DNA of 64,000 nt, taken from JAQIBY01 sp963676165 (lineage in GTDB: Bacteria; Bacteroidota; Bacteroidia; Bacteroidales; ML635J-15). The notes under the pieces were generated by a model. It was not told where the DNA came from. It made no database searches and saw nothing but the letters and a program-made list of their open reading frames with translations. The stretch's first letter is position 1. Each line of letters starts with the position of its first letter. Both the position numbers and the translations under genes were made by a program. Positions 29,358-38,022 of the stretch are shown piece after piece. The stretch is taken from positions 558,001-622,000 of the forward strand of contig OY781043.1 of NCBI GenBank assembly GCA_963676165.1, read 5' to 3'.

Positions 29358-31522
29358 TTGCCAGAGATGCTTATTGAACCGCGAGCGTTAATTGTAAGGT
29401 TTGCTTCAGATTCGATAGTTATATCATTACAATATCCGATATCATCTGCATTGATTGCTGGTTGGTGTGTTGCAGCTGCAGGAATCGTAACATCAAATCC
29501 AGCATTTGGCACAGTGTTTCCAGACCAATTTGATGAATTTGTCCAGTCACTGCTAATTGTTCCTTGCCATGAGGCTGAAGTAATTGTGCCGGTTCCACTT
29601 AGATTTATGACGTATGGGTTTTCATCAGAATCACTGTTTGCAATGCTTATTAGTGCAGTTCTTGTTCCTGCTCCTGAGGGTGTAAATACAATTGAGAAGT
29701 TGTCATTTGAGCCACCTGAAATGGGTGAGGCTAATCCTGTCTGGTCAATTGCAAAATCAGATGCATGGTCGCCCGAAATATCAACCTTTGGAGTTCCAGA
29801 TAGTATTAAGTCCAAGTCTCCTGTATTATAAATGTAGAATGCTGTGCTACTGCTTGAGCTTCCAGCTGTATAAGTTCCAAAGTTGTATGTGCTACCCGTT
29901 GCGTAAGATGTGCTACTGATTTTAATGTCAATTTCTGCTGGAGCTGGAGCAAAAACTCTAAGTGCACCATCTGTTCTGTCAGGAGAAAGATTTTCAAAGT
30001 CACCGTCACCATCAATATCAATCACGCTACTTGAGTACGCATTTGGGGCAGCAGGTGCAACTGAGGATGATAGACTAATTGTACTTGCAGATGATGTGTT
30101 TGTTGCCGTAACAAGATACCATGATGTTCCAAATGGCTCTGGTTTTCCATCGCTGTTAATGTCTACGACGGATATTCCACCATTGAAAGATCCTAACCAA
30201 CTACTGTATGTTAATATGGTTTGGGTGCTTGCGAAACTTGCTGTGCCAGAAGCAGTGTTGGTGTTCTTCCAACCGTAAAGATAATCTCCTGCAAAATATA
30301 CAATGTCAGGAAGATTGTCTGCATTCATGTCTATTACCTCAATGCTGTTTGTGTATCGATCAAGTGTTGTGCTTAGATTTTGAACAGCTCCCATAGAGAG
30401 CGTTGTTCCTGTTGTTGTGTTTTCACTGTAACATATTTGGCTAACCCAATTTGTTCCATTGTGAAACTCCCCTGCAAAAAGAATGTCTGGTTTTCCATCT
30501 TCATTAATGTCTGCTACTCTACAGGTTTGAACTCTGCCCCAATTTGGCAAGTCAAGATCGGCATCAAAATCACTATAAGTTCCAAAAGAACCTGCTTGGT
30601 CATTAATGTAAATTTGAATGCTTCCATAAGATGAAGGGAATGCTAAGTCCATATACCCATCCATATTAAAATCTGCAACATCAATGCACGCTTCATAATC
30701 GTAGTTGGTAGTCATTAAGGTAGAAACGCTGAAAGACATATTTCCACTCGTTGAGTTATTTGTGAATAAGTAAAGTATATTTGGGTTTGTATAGTCTTGT
30801 GCTGATGCGTAAAGTACAACATCCATATCTCCATCATTGTCAATGTCGATAACTTTACCATGATTTTCATCAAAATAGCTTAATCCGTATGTGACTTCTG
30901 ATTTAGAGAAGTTGTAGTTGTTACTCCCTGTGGATGTGTTCATGTAAACGACCATTTTGTTAGTTTTTGGAAATGATATAACATCTGTTTTACCGTCTCC
31001 ATCGAAGTCGGAAAACAATAAGTCCTCACCTCCATCAACACCTAAAGCAGAGGATTCGTATGCTGGAGTTGTAGATCCAAACATGGCAGTTGATACTGTT
31101 GCAGCAGGACTAGATTGTATGATAAAGCGTTTGCTGCTATGACCTTGTAAGCTGAGACTTGTATTTATTATATGTATAAATTCCGATCTTACAGAATTCG
31201 GCACTGTAAAGGTAATGCTAGTTGAATTAGCAGATGTAATATTTGCCTTAACACCACCAATATAAACAATGTTTTCTGAGGTGTTTGAGCCAAAATTTGA
31301 TCCGGAAATTGTTACTGATGTTCCAGGAGTCCCAGCTGCAGGAGAAAAAGAACTAATTGTAGGTGGTAATGCTAGGCGAGTTCCTTTTGTGTTTAATTCA
31401 CTGCTTTTCTTTTGCAAATCGAGATGTGTTTGTGAAAATCCCAAACTGCAAATCATGTTTAAGATTATTACTAGAATAAAACTTTTTCTAAATAAGTTAA
31501 CGGAGTTTTTTTCTGTTTTCAT
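28076..31522 (-). CDS. Cassette 1 surface protein: IPT + FG-GAP/VCBS + ASPM-like module on shared C-terminus
   Basis: 1148 residues. Signal peptide (about 1-31, ending 'CSLGFSQ'), IPT/TIG domain (about 54-135, 'ISSFSPAAGTPGTSVTISG'), FG-GAP/VCBS repeats (about 165-530, 'DFDGDGKTDV'), an ASPM/choice-of-anchor-D-like domain (about 530-650, 'NTGDLDLIL'), then a 'DWTNSSNWSG..VP' module. From about residue 722 the sequence is almost the same as the other two cassette proteins. The very end ('HLSPAMYVVKVKSGEQ') is a T9SS type A sorting domain without a clear YPNP. It is followed 28 bases later by the PID-CTERM micro-protein gene and then the exosortase. Likely a surface-exposed binding or structural protein. 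Confidence 0.85.
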   Translation of the reverse strand: MKTEKNSVNLFRKSFILVIILNMICSLGFSQTHLDLQKKSSELNTKGTRLALPPTISSFSPAAGTPGTSVTISGSNFGSNTSENIVYIGGVKANITSANSTSITFTVPNSVRSEFIHIINTSLSLQGHSSKRFIIQSSPAATVSTAMFGSTTPAYESSALGVDGGEDLLFSDFDGDGKTDVISFPKTNKMVVYMNTSTGSNNYNFSKSEVTYGLSYFDENHGKVIDIDNDGDMDVVLYASAQDYTNPNILYLFTNNSTSGNMSFSVSTLMTTNYDYEACIDVADFNMDGYMDLAFPSSYGSIQIYINDQAGSFGTYSDFDADLDLPNWGRVQTCRVADINEDGKPDILFAGEFHNGTNWVSQICYSENTTTGTTLSMGAVQNLSTTLDRYTNSIEVIDMNADNLPDIVYFAGDYLYGWKNTNTASGTASFASTQTILTYSSWLGSFNGGISVVDINSDGKPEPFGTSWYLVTATNTSSASTISLSSSVAPAAPNAYSSSVIDIDGDGDFENLSPDRTDGALRVFAPAPAEIDIKISSTSYATGSTYNFGTYTAGSSSSSTAFYIYNTGDLDLILSGTPKVDISGDHASDFAIDQTGLASPISGGSNDNFSIVFTPSGAGTRTALISIANSDSDENPYVINLSGTGTITSASWQGTISSDWTNSSNWSGNTVPNAGFDVTIPAAATHQPAINADDIGYCNDITIESEANLTINARGSISISGNLTNNGTFNINSSASGEGSLLVSGSLSGTGTYNVQRYLSGSQWHLVTSPITAGTAGVFEDIWLRPYDESTNAFGDYITPTATPLPTGQGFSVWADANETRTFTGTINHGSTGALSLQLTGAAGPNTGWNLMGNPYPSSIDWDAASGWSRTYMADAVYVWNSSQYATYVGGIGANGGSRYIAPGQGFFLQATNVGSSVTMDNGIRLHNSVSFLKNTQSDPESSIRISVSADGYQDENVIVIREADAFAYDPLVDAYKLPGSADAPQMHIEKDDFSELSIASFPHIQDIEDKVLNIDYALEGTHTLLWSHTCTENTPALLDQQTGQIIEPGSNYTFTASFSDMEDRFVFATDLLSIQDKINTLDMWEYNNTVFVKSNTNDSQISVINMQGVEVYSNTGNTFNLNHLSPAMYVVKVKSGEQTRIEKIVIK

Positions 31523-31645
31523 ACGGCAAGTTTTTTAATAAGCCTAAATTTACTAAATCCTTGAGCGAATTTATAGGTGTTTTTGCTTAGGTTGAAACTG
31601 GGATTTTTAAAGACAATTGTAATTGGATGCTTTGTGGTTAAAAAA

Positions 31646-31665
31646 AAGCCTCCCGAAGGAGGCTT
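31646..31665 (-). terminator. Intrinsic terminator of cassette 2
   Basis: AAGCCTCC-cgaa-GGAGGCTT: on the minus strand the loop reads UUCG, a very stable tetraloop, and the A-run at 31641-31647 gives the U-tract. It ends the cassette 2 transcript 8 bases past the micro-protein stop. Confidence 0.9.
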
Positions 31666-31673
31666 AAATGATG

Positions 31674-31886
31674 TTATTTTTTCTTGTTCTTTATTTGCTT
31701 TGCACCATAAGCAGCACCAGCAACGAGGATAGCAATGGCGCCACCGTCAATAGGAACCCCAACAGGTGGGTCTCCAACAGGCGAATCCCCTCCGGTAGGA
31801 CTACTTCCCGGATCTCCGGGAGGAGCAAAAGAAGCGAGAGTGAAGAAACAAATGATTGCAGCGAAAAGTACGACTATCTTTTTCAT
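31674..31886 (-). CDS. PID-CTERM-type sorted micro-protein, copy 2
   Basis: 70 residues. The Pro/Gly-rich part and PIDGG motif are identical to copies 1 and 3; differences are confined to the signal peptide end ('LASFA' rather than 'LSSFA') and the tail (AIAILVAGAAYGAKQIKNKKK). It starts 28 bases after the stop of the cassette 2 surface protein and is followed by a UUCG terminator. Predicted substrate of the exosortase at 27162. Confidence 0.8.
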   Translation of the reverse strand: MKKIVVLFAAIICFFTLASFAPPGDPGSSPTGGDSPVGDPPVGVPIDGGAIAILVAGAAYGAKQIKNKKK

Positions 31887-33196
31887 ATCTTGTGTTTTTT
31901 AGAGTTCTAACTGATTATTTAATGACAATTTTCTCAATTCTAGTTTGCTCCCCAGACTTCACTTTGACAACATACATTGCAGGTGAAAGGTGGTTCAGGT
32001 TGAATGTGTTTCCTGTGTTAGAATACACTTCAACGCCTTGCATATTGATGACAGATATCTGACTCTCGTTTGTATTGCTTTTGACAAAAACAGTGTTGTT
32101 GTATTCCCATACATCAAGCTCCTTGAGTTTGTCTTGAATGCTTAACAAATCTGTCTCAAAGACAAAACGATCTTCCATGTCAGAGAATGAAGCAGTGAAA
32201 GTGTAAATGCTCCCCGGTTCAATGATTTGCCCAGTTTGTTGGTCGATAAGGGCAGGAGAATTCTCTGTACAAGTGTGTGCCCAAAGTAGAGAATGTGTTC
32301 CTTCCAGAGCATAATCAATATTGAGTACTTTATCCTCTATGTCTTGAATATGAGGGAAACTAGCAATACTAAGTTCAGAGAAATCGTCTTTTTCAATATG
32401 CATTTGTGGAGCATCAGCAGATCCCGGGAGTTTGTAAGCGTCAACTAGTGGATCATAAGCAAAAGCATCTGCTTCACGAATGACAATTACATTTTCATCC
32501 TGATATCCATCTGCAGATACTTGGACTCGGATGGTATTTTCAGGATCGGATTGTGTATTTTTTAAGAAACTGACACTGTTATGAAGTCTTATGCCATTGT
32601 CCATAGTAACAGAAGCACCTACATTAGTTGCCTGAAGGAAAAATCCTTGTCCTGGAGCTATGTAACGGCTCCCACCATTGACAGGTATGCCTCCGACATA
32701 AGCTGAGTATTGAGAACTATTCCAAACATATACAGCATCAGCTATATTTGTTCTTGACCATCCGCTGGCAGCATCCCAGTCAATAGATGATGGATAAGGA
32801 TTCCCCATGAGGTTCCAACCTGTATTTGCCCCGGCAGTCCCGGTGAGTTGAAGACTTAAAGCCCCTATTGATCCATGATTGATTGTTCCTGTAAATGTGC
32901 GGGTTTCATTCGCATCAGCCCACACAGAGAAACCTTGACCTGTTGGCATAGGAGTTTGATACGGTTGGATATATTCACCGAAATTATTCGTGCTTTCATC
33001 ATATGGTCTTAACCAAATATCTTGGAAAACTCCTGCAACACCATTTGTTATCGGGGAAGAAACCAAATGCCATTGTGACCCTGATAAATACCGTTGTACA
33101 TTGTATGTTCCTGTGCCGGAAAGAGAGCCACTGACTAAAAGTGATCCTTCTCCTGAAGCAGAAGAATTGATGTTGAAGGTTCCGTTGTTGGTAATA
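31674..33196 (-). repeat. Long duplicated segment, copy 2
   Basis: Nearly identical to 35411-36933 over about 1.52 kb, and slightly less so to 27842-29357. It covers the micro-protein gene, the 28-base spacer and the shared C-terminal half of the surface protein gene. The terminator just beyond its left end is also shared with copy 3 but not with copy 1. Confidence 0.9.
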
Positions 33197-35034
33197 TTCC
33201 CACTGACAGTTAATCCTGAATTAGATAATATTGTACATTCTGCCCCTGCTTCAATTGTTAGGTTATCACAGGTTGCGGGAGAAGCTAAACTATTCCCTAT
33301 TTCCGGCCAGTTTGAAGCACTTGCGGGAATTAAAGCATGCCATGTGTTGGTCGGGACTATCCCACCGGACCAGTTTGTTGTTGTTGCCCAGTCACTATCA
33401 GTGCTTCCTGTCCAGATGCTTGTAGAAGCCGGTGCCGATGAAACAGAGCCTGTAAGATTAATGGTTCCTTCGTCGCAGTCCGTGGTGATATCGATTGTTC
33501 CGTTGTAAGTCCCCGCTGTATAGCCGGCTTTTAACCTGGCATAGACGGTTGTTTCCGTAACTGTTCCGCCCGAATGGGTTAAAACAACCGAACTTCCGTA
33601 TGCACCCCCATCGGAAACTTCGTAATAAGTTGAAGGTACAATGGTAATGTCATTGACAAGATTGATCCCTGATACAGTAAAGCTTTGAGCTGCACTTGGC
33701 CCAATACCTTCAATATAACTGAAGCCGTTTAAATCGGTTTCACCCACTGTAATTTCCGGTATTGCCGGTGTTCCGGTAAACTCATAAGCCCCGATATCCG
33801 TTGCATCCACTCTTGCGGTTCCTCTTTGGTCGGTTGTTGGAATTGGAACACTGCCATTGGCAGTATTTGTTCCGGCGTTAATAGCAACGCTGTTCGCTGT
33901 TAACGCAAGCGTGGGGGATATTCCGGTTGTCCCGTTATCCGCCAGGGTGCTGCTTAGCCCCATACAGTCCTGCTCCCCGATAATGTTACCATCCACCCCG
34001 TTTGTGAAGTCACTTATTCCCTGTACTTCAATGATGTTATTGGTACTTTCGTTCAGAGTACCTGAGGTCCTGTAGTAATCATATATGGAGTTATCCGTTC
34101 TTTTATTCTGGGCAAGAATAGAATTCTTTATTCTTATGTCAGCAACGTCTTCAAGATACAAGCCCCGGGCACTGGCTCCAAGGTCATTGTATGCAAAGGT
34201 TACATTTGTCATATAGAATAAACCATAGCCATGATTTGACATGATCATGCAATAGGATGAATAGTTACCGGTAATTGTACTGTTAATAATATTAAAAGCT
34301 CCGTAGTAACCTGATATGGCTGTTCCGTTTGCTGCTGTGTTCTCACTGATTGTTGTATTTTCAACGACTACCATCCCGGTTCCCGTGTTATTTCGATAGC
34401 AGTAAATACCTCCACCCCAACAATTGGCAGATGTGTTGTTGCGAATGATGGAGTTGTTTATAATTAACTGTCCGCCCGATGTGCTTGGGTTGTAGTAGCA
34501 TATAGCACCACCACCATAACTATAGGTGTAAGACCCTGCGTTTGCCTCGTTTAACTCCAGGATACAGCCGTCAATGGTAACATCTGTCGTCATAGTTCCT
34601 ATATAGACTGCGCCACCTCTGCCATTGCTTGCGAGGTACCCGTGTCTTAAGGTTACATCTTTAATGGTGATGGTATAGGATGAACTAATTGTAAAGATAC
34701 GCCTGTCAGCCGTGGTTGGGCTGGCATCTGCCTGTATAATGGTTGAGCCTGCGCCCTGTCCCTGTATCGTTATGTTTTTTCCAAGGACATAACCATTTGT
34801 TGCGACATCGCCGGTTTCATCGGCATCAGTCCATGTAAAGGTTCCGGTCAAATCCAGTGTCCCGCCGGATGAAGCCATTGTGTATCCTTTGTGGAATGTT
34901 TTGTAAGGGTTGCCAGAAGATCCATCTCCTGTTGCATCGTTTCCTGTGCTGCTGTTTACATAAACAGTTTGTGCAGATAAGCCTATGCCGACTATGAGTC
35001 CAGCTAAAAGCAAAAAGGGTTGTTTTAATTTCAT
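31915..35034 (-). CDS. Cassette 2 surface protein: right-handed beta-helix module on shared C-terminus
   Basis: 1039 residues. Signal peptide MKLKQPFLLLAGLIVGIGLS, the same as cassette 3. Then a pectate-lyase-like parallel beta-helix (about 25-415, 'VYVNSSTGNDATGDGSSGNP' start, repeated 'I.NS.I' turns) ending in a choice-of-anchor-Q-type motif ('DQRGTARVDATDIGAYEF'), a beta-sandwich (about 430-540) and a 'DWATTTNWSGGIVP' module. From about residue 613 it matches the other cassettes, ending in a T9SS sorting domain. The beta-helix part of the gene is visibly richer in G+C than its flanks. The fold suggests carbohydrate binding; no catalytic residues are identified. Confidence 0.85.
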   Translation of the reverse strand: MKLKQPFLLLAGLIVGIGLSAQTVYVNSSTGNDATGDGSSGNPYKTFHKGYTMASSGGTLDLTGTFTWTDADETGDVATNGYVLGKNITIQGQGAGSTIIQADASPTTADRRIFTISSSYTITIKDVTLRHGYLASNGRGGAVYIGTMTTDVTIDGCILELNEANAGSYTYSYGGGAICYYNPSTSGGQLIINNSIIRNNTSANCWGGGIYCYRNNTGTGMVVVENTTISENTAANGTAISGYYGAFNIINSTITGNYSSYCMIMSNHGYGLFYMTNVTFAYNDLGASARGLYLEDVADIRIKNSILAQNKRTDNSIYDYYRTSGTLNESTNNIIEVQGISDFTNGVDGNIIGEQDCMGLSSTLADNGTTGISPTLALTANSVAINAGTNTANGSVPIPTTDQRGTARVDATDIGAYEFTGTPAIPEITVGETDLNGFSYIEGIGPSAAQSFTVSGINLVNDITIVPSTYYEVSDGGAYGSSVVLTHSGGTVTETTVYARLKAGYTAGTYNGTIDITTDCDEGTINLTGSVSSAPASTSIWTGSTDSDWATTTNWSGGIVPTNTWHALIPASASNWPEIGNSLASPATCDNLTIEAGAECTILSNSGLTVSGNITNNGTFNINSSASGEGSLLVSGSLSGTGTYNVQRYLSGSQWHLVSSPITNGVAGVFQDIWLRPYDESTNNFGEYIQPYQTPMPTGQGFSVWADANETRTFTGTINHGSIGALSLQLTGTAGANTGWNLMGNPYPSSIDWDAASGWSRTNIADAVYVWNSSQYSAYVGGIPVNGGSRYIAPGQGFFLQATNVGASVTMDNGIRLHNSVSFLKNTQSDPENTIRVQVSADGYQDENVIVIREADAFAYDPLVDAYKLPGSADAPQMHIEKDDFSELSIASFPHIQDIEDKVLNIDYALEGTHSLLWAHTCTENSPALIDQQTGQIIEPGSIYTFTASFSDMEDRFVFETDLLSIQDKLKELDVWEYNNTVFVKSNTNESQISVINMQGVEVYSNTGNTFNLNHLSPAMYVVKVKSGEQTRIEKIVIK

Positions 35035-35240
35035 AATTTCAGACTTTAGTTGTACATTATTTCATAAAATTCCTCGAAAAGTTTTTTATGATTTAGTTAT
35101 AGGTTTTTTACATTATAATAGGTTCGCTTAAATAAGTAATTCAATTTTATACTCGAAAATACGAAATTAATTCTAAAAACTTATAAATAATGTGTCTAAA
35201 ATTATAAAAATAGAAGAAAAAGGATAAAAATACGTCGAAA
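35035..35240 (-). promoter_or_regulatory. Upstream region shared by cassettes 2 and 3
   Basis: The about 200 bases before the cassette 2 start align with 37770-37985 before cassette 3: shared blocks include CATAATTTCAGACTTTAGTT next to the start codon and AAAAACTTATAAAT.ATGTGT farther out. It is non-coding and probably holds the promoter and leader. The exact -33/-7 boxes are not clear. The rest of the 35035-35410 gap has no gene, only the terminator at its left edge. Confidence 0.6.
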
Positions 35241-35382
35241 TGCTTAGGTTGAGATACTTGAAAAGGCGTAGGTAAAAAGGCTTAGTCGGTATTCTCTTGA
35301 TTACATACTCGTATTCTTGAATTGTAGTTTTTTAATTGTGATTTGTTGTTGATTGTTTTTATATCAACAATGTTGATTTAAA

Positions 35383-35402
35383 AAGCCTCCCGAAGGAGGC
35401 TT
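35383..35402 (-). terminator. Intrinsic terminator of cassette 3
   Basis: Same AAGCCTCC-cgaa-GGAGGCTT hairpin as at 31646 (UUCG loop on the minus strand) with an adjoining A-run, 8 bases past the micro-protein stop. Confidence 0.9.
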
Positions 35403-35410
35403 AGATGATG

Positions 35411-35623
35411 TTATTTTTTCTTGTTCTTCATTTGCTTTACACCATAAGCAGCACCAGCAACGAGGATAGCAATGGCGCCACCGTCAATAGGAACCCCAAC
35501 AGGTGGGTCTCCAACAGGCGAATCCCCTCCGGTAGGACTACTTCCCGGATCTCCGGGAGGAGCAAAAGAAGAGAGAGTGAAGAAACAAATGATTGCAGCG
35601 AAAAGTACGACTATCTTTTTCAT
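35411..35623 (-). CDS. PID-CTERM-type sorted micro-protein, copy 3
   Basis: 70 residues, with the same signal peptide as copy 1 and the tail core of copy 2 (AIAILVAGAAYGVKQMKNKKK). The central Pro/Gly-rich peptide and PIDGG motif are unchanged. It lies 28 bases after the cassette 3 surface protein and before a UUCG terminator. Being a blend of copies 1 and 2, it suggests gene conversion among the three. Confidence 0.8.
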   Translation of the reverse strand: MKKIVVLFAAIICFFTLSSFAPPGDPGSSPTGGDSPVGDPPVGVPIDGGAIAILVAGAAYGVKQMKNKKK

Positions 35624-36933
35624 ATCTTGTGTTTTTTAGAGTTCTAACTAATTATTTTATGACAATTTTCTCAATTCTAGTTTGCTCCCCAGACTTCACT
35701 TTGACAACATACATTGCAGGTGAAAGGTGGTTCAGGTTGAATATGTTTCCTGTGTTAGAATACACTTCAACGCCTTGCATATTGATGACAGAGATCTGAC
35801 TCTCGTTTGTATTGCTTTTGACAAAAACAGTGTTGTTGTATTCCCATACATCAAGCTCCTTGAGTTTGTCTTGAATGCTTAACAAATCTGTCTCAAAGAC
35901 AAAACGATCTTCCATGTCAGAGAATGAAGCAGTGAAAGTGTAAATGCTCCCCGGTTCAATGATTTGCCCAGTTTGTTGGTCGATAAGGGCAGGAGAATTC
36001 TCTGTACAAGTGTGTGCCCAAAGTAGAGAATGTGTTCCTTCCAAAGCGTAATCAATGTTAAGAGATTTGTTTTCTGTGTCTTGAATATGAGGGAAACTAG
36101 CAATACTAAGTTCAGAGAAATCGTCTTTTTCAATATGCATTTGTGGTGCATCAGCAGATCCCGGGAGTTTGTAAGCGTCAACTAGTGGATCATAAGCAAA
36201 AGCATCTGCTTCACGAATGACAATTACATTTTCATCCTGATAACCATCTGCAGATACTTGGACTCGGATGGTATTTTCAGGATCGGATTGTGTATTTTTT
36301 AAGAAACTGACGCTGTTATGAAGTCTTATGCCATTGTCCATAGTAACAGAAGCACCTACATTAGTTGCCTGAAGGAAAAATCCTTGTCCTGGAGCTATGT
36401 AACGGCTCCCACCATTGACAGGGATACCTCCGACATAAGCTGAGTATTGCGAAGAATTCCAAACATATACAGCATCAGCTATATTTGTTCTTAACCATCC
36501 GCTGGCAGCATCCCAGTCAATAGATGATGGATAAGGATTCCCCATGAGGTTCCAACCTGTATTTGGCCCGGCAGCCCCGGTGAGTTGAAGACTTAAAGCC
36601 CCTATTGATCCATGATTGATTGTTCCTGTAAATGTGCGGGTTTCATTCGCATCAGCCCACACAGAGAAACCTTGACCTGTTGGCATAGGAGTTTGATACG
36701 GTTGGATATATTCACCGAAATTATTCGTGCTTTCATCATATGGTCTTAACCAAATATCTTGGAAAACTCCTGCAACACCATTTGTTATCGGGGAAGAAAC
36801 CAAATGCCATTGTGACCCTGATAAATACCGTTGGACATTGTATGTTCCTGTGCCGGAAAGAGAGCCACTGACTAAAAGTGATCCTTCTCCTGAAGCAGAA
36901 GAATTGATGTTGAAGGTTCCGTTGTTGGTAATA
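35411..36933 (-). repeat. Long duplicated segment, copy 3
   Basis: About 1.52 kb, nearly identical to copy 2. At several positions it instead shares the copy 1 variant: for example the CCAAAGCGTAATCAATGTTAAG stretch near 36040-36062 follows copy 1, while the segment near 35850 follows copy 2. This mosaic pattern is a sign of recombination between copies. Confidence 0.85.
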
Positions 36934-37769
36934 TCTCCGCTTACACTTAAGCCGGCATTATCAAGAATCGTCATTTCTGCTCCGGTTTCTATCGTTAAAT
37001 CACTACATAATGCTGGTGAAGATAAGCTGTTGTCAATTGATGGCCAGTTGCTGGCTGATGATGATATGGTTACATTATCTGAACTTGTTGGGACTGAACT
37101 ACCGCTCCAATTGCTATTTGTGTTCCAGTCAGTATTTGTTGATCCTTCCCATGTTATGCCACCACCAAACGTGTCTGTCACAGTGAGTTTAAAAATAAAA
37201 ACCCAGAAACCTGTTCCATAATTAGATGGGTCTCCAGCGTAATTTGTAACAGCAGCATCATAAACCCAAGTGCTACCTTGATCTGTAGATTTAGCTCTGT
37301 AATTTGTGGCATCATAGGATGCTAAACAAGTTCCTGTTAGTGAATTGCTATTAGTATATTGCCACCATAAAGTGTTGTTTTGCGTTGCCACTAACCAATA
37401 TTTGGTACTTGGTTGTAAAACATAGGTTGCATCCGGGCTGAAATATATTTGCCCTGCGGAATTGCCTGTTCGTGTGAAAGATAGTACCTGGGATCCAATT
37501 TCCCCACTTCCGTCGGCACTGTATAAATACATGCCATCGTATTCTGCAGGATTATTATATGCATCCTGAATGGTTAGATCATTTACCGTTCCTCCTTCTG
37601 ATCCCATTACAAAAGATTGTGCATACCACCTGGTAGTTGCGGTGACCATATCAGGATTGCAACTGGCTCCACAGGAAGTGGCTAAATTGTCAATTACAGA
37701 TGTCTGTGCAGACATGCCTATGCCGACTATGAGTGCAGCTAAAAGCAAAAAGGGTTGTTTTAATTTCAT
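35652..37769 (-). CDS. Cassette 3 surface protein: choice-of-anchor-R-like module on shared C-terminus
   Basis: 705 residues, the shortest of the three. Signal peptide MKLKQPFLLLAALIVGIGMS, then a jelly-roll-like domain (about 25-205) with 'YAQSFVMGSEGGTVNDLTI' and 'LQPSTKYWLVAT', as in choice-of-anchor-R proteins; then a 'DWNTNSNWSGSSVP' module; from about residue 279 the shared C-terminus ending in the T9SS-like domain. It is the cassette nearest the TPR/AraC regulator gene, which lies 253 bases upstream on the same strand. Likely a surface-exposed protein of unknown ligand. Confidence 0.85.
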   Translation of the reverse strand: MKLKQPFLLLAALIVGIGMSAQTSVIDNLATSCGASCNPDMVTATTRWYAQSFVMGSEGGTVNDLTIQDAYNNPAEYDGMYLYSADGSGEIGSQVLSFTRTGNSAGQIYFSPDATYVLQPSTKYWLVATQNNTLWWQYTNSNSLTGTCLASYDATNYRAKSTDQGSTWVYDAAVTNYAGDPSNYGTGFWVFIFKLTVTDTFGGGITWEGSTNTDWNTNSNWSGSSVPTSSDNVTISSSASNWPSIDNSLSSPALCSDLTIETGAEMTILDNAGLSVSGDITNNGTFNINSSASGEGSLLVSGSLSGTGTYNVQRYLSGSQWHLVSSPITNGVAGVFQDIWLRPYDESTNNFGEYIQPYQTPMPTGQGFSVWADANETRTFTGTINHGSIGALSLQLTGAAGPNTGWNLMGNPYPSSIDWDAASGWLRTNIADAVYVWNSSQYSAYVGGIPVNGGSRYIAPGQGFFLQATNVGASVTMDNGIRLHNSVSFLKNTQSDPENTIRVQVSADGYQDENVIVIREADAFAYDPLVDAYKLPGSADAPQMHIEKDDFSELSIASFPHIQDTENKSLNIDYALEGTHSLLWAHTCTENSPALIDQQTGQIIEPGSIYTFTASFSDMEDRFVFETDLLSIQDKLKELDVWEYNNTVFVKSNTNESQISVINMQGVEVYSNTGNIFNLNHLSPAMYVVKVKSGEQTRIEKIVIK

Positions 37770-37985
37770 AATTTCAGACTTTAGTTATACGTTATTTAAT
37801 AAAGTTTTTCGAAGATATTTTGTGATTTAGTTATTGGTTTTTCATTGCAAATAAGCTAACTTGAAATAAGTAATACAATTCTTTTTACTCGAATTTACGA
37901 AAATAGTTTTAAAAACTTATAAATTATGTGTCCAAAATTCTAAATATTGAGAAAAACGGACAGTTTTAGGATAAAAGGATCAGAA
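37770..37985 (-). promoter_or_regulatory. Upstream region of cassette 3, paralogous to that of cassette 2
   Basis: It aligns with 35035-35240 through several short conserved blocks, so the duplication that made cassettes 2 and 3 included their promoter region and signal peptide. No reading frame is supported in it. Confidence 0.55.
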
Positions 37986-38022
37986 GGTAATACTGGAAAA
38001 GATGTAGGACGAAAGACTTGGT

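Noticed and set aside
29178..29831. 217-codon plus-strand frame opposite the cassette 1 surface protein
   Set aside because: Antisense to an obvious T9SS protein gene; its composition reflects the complement of that gene.
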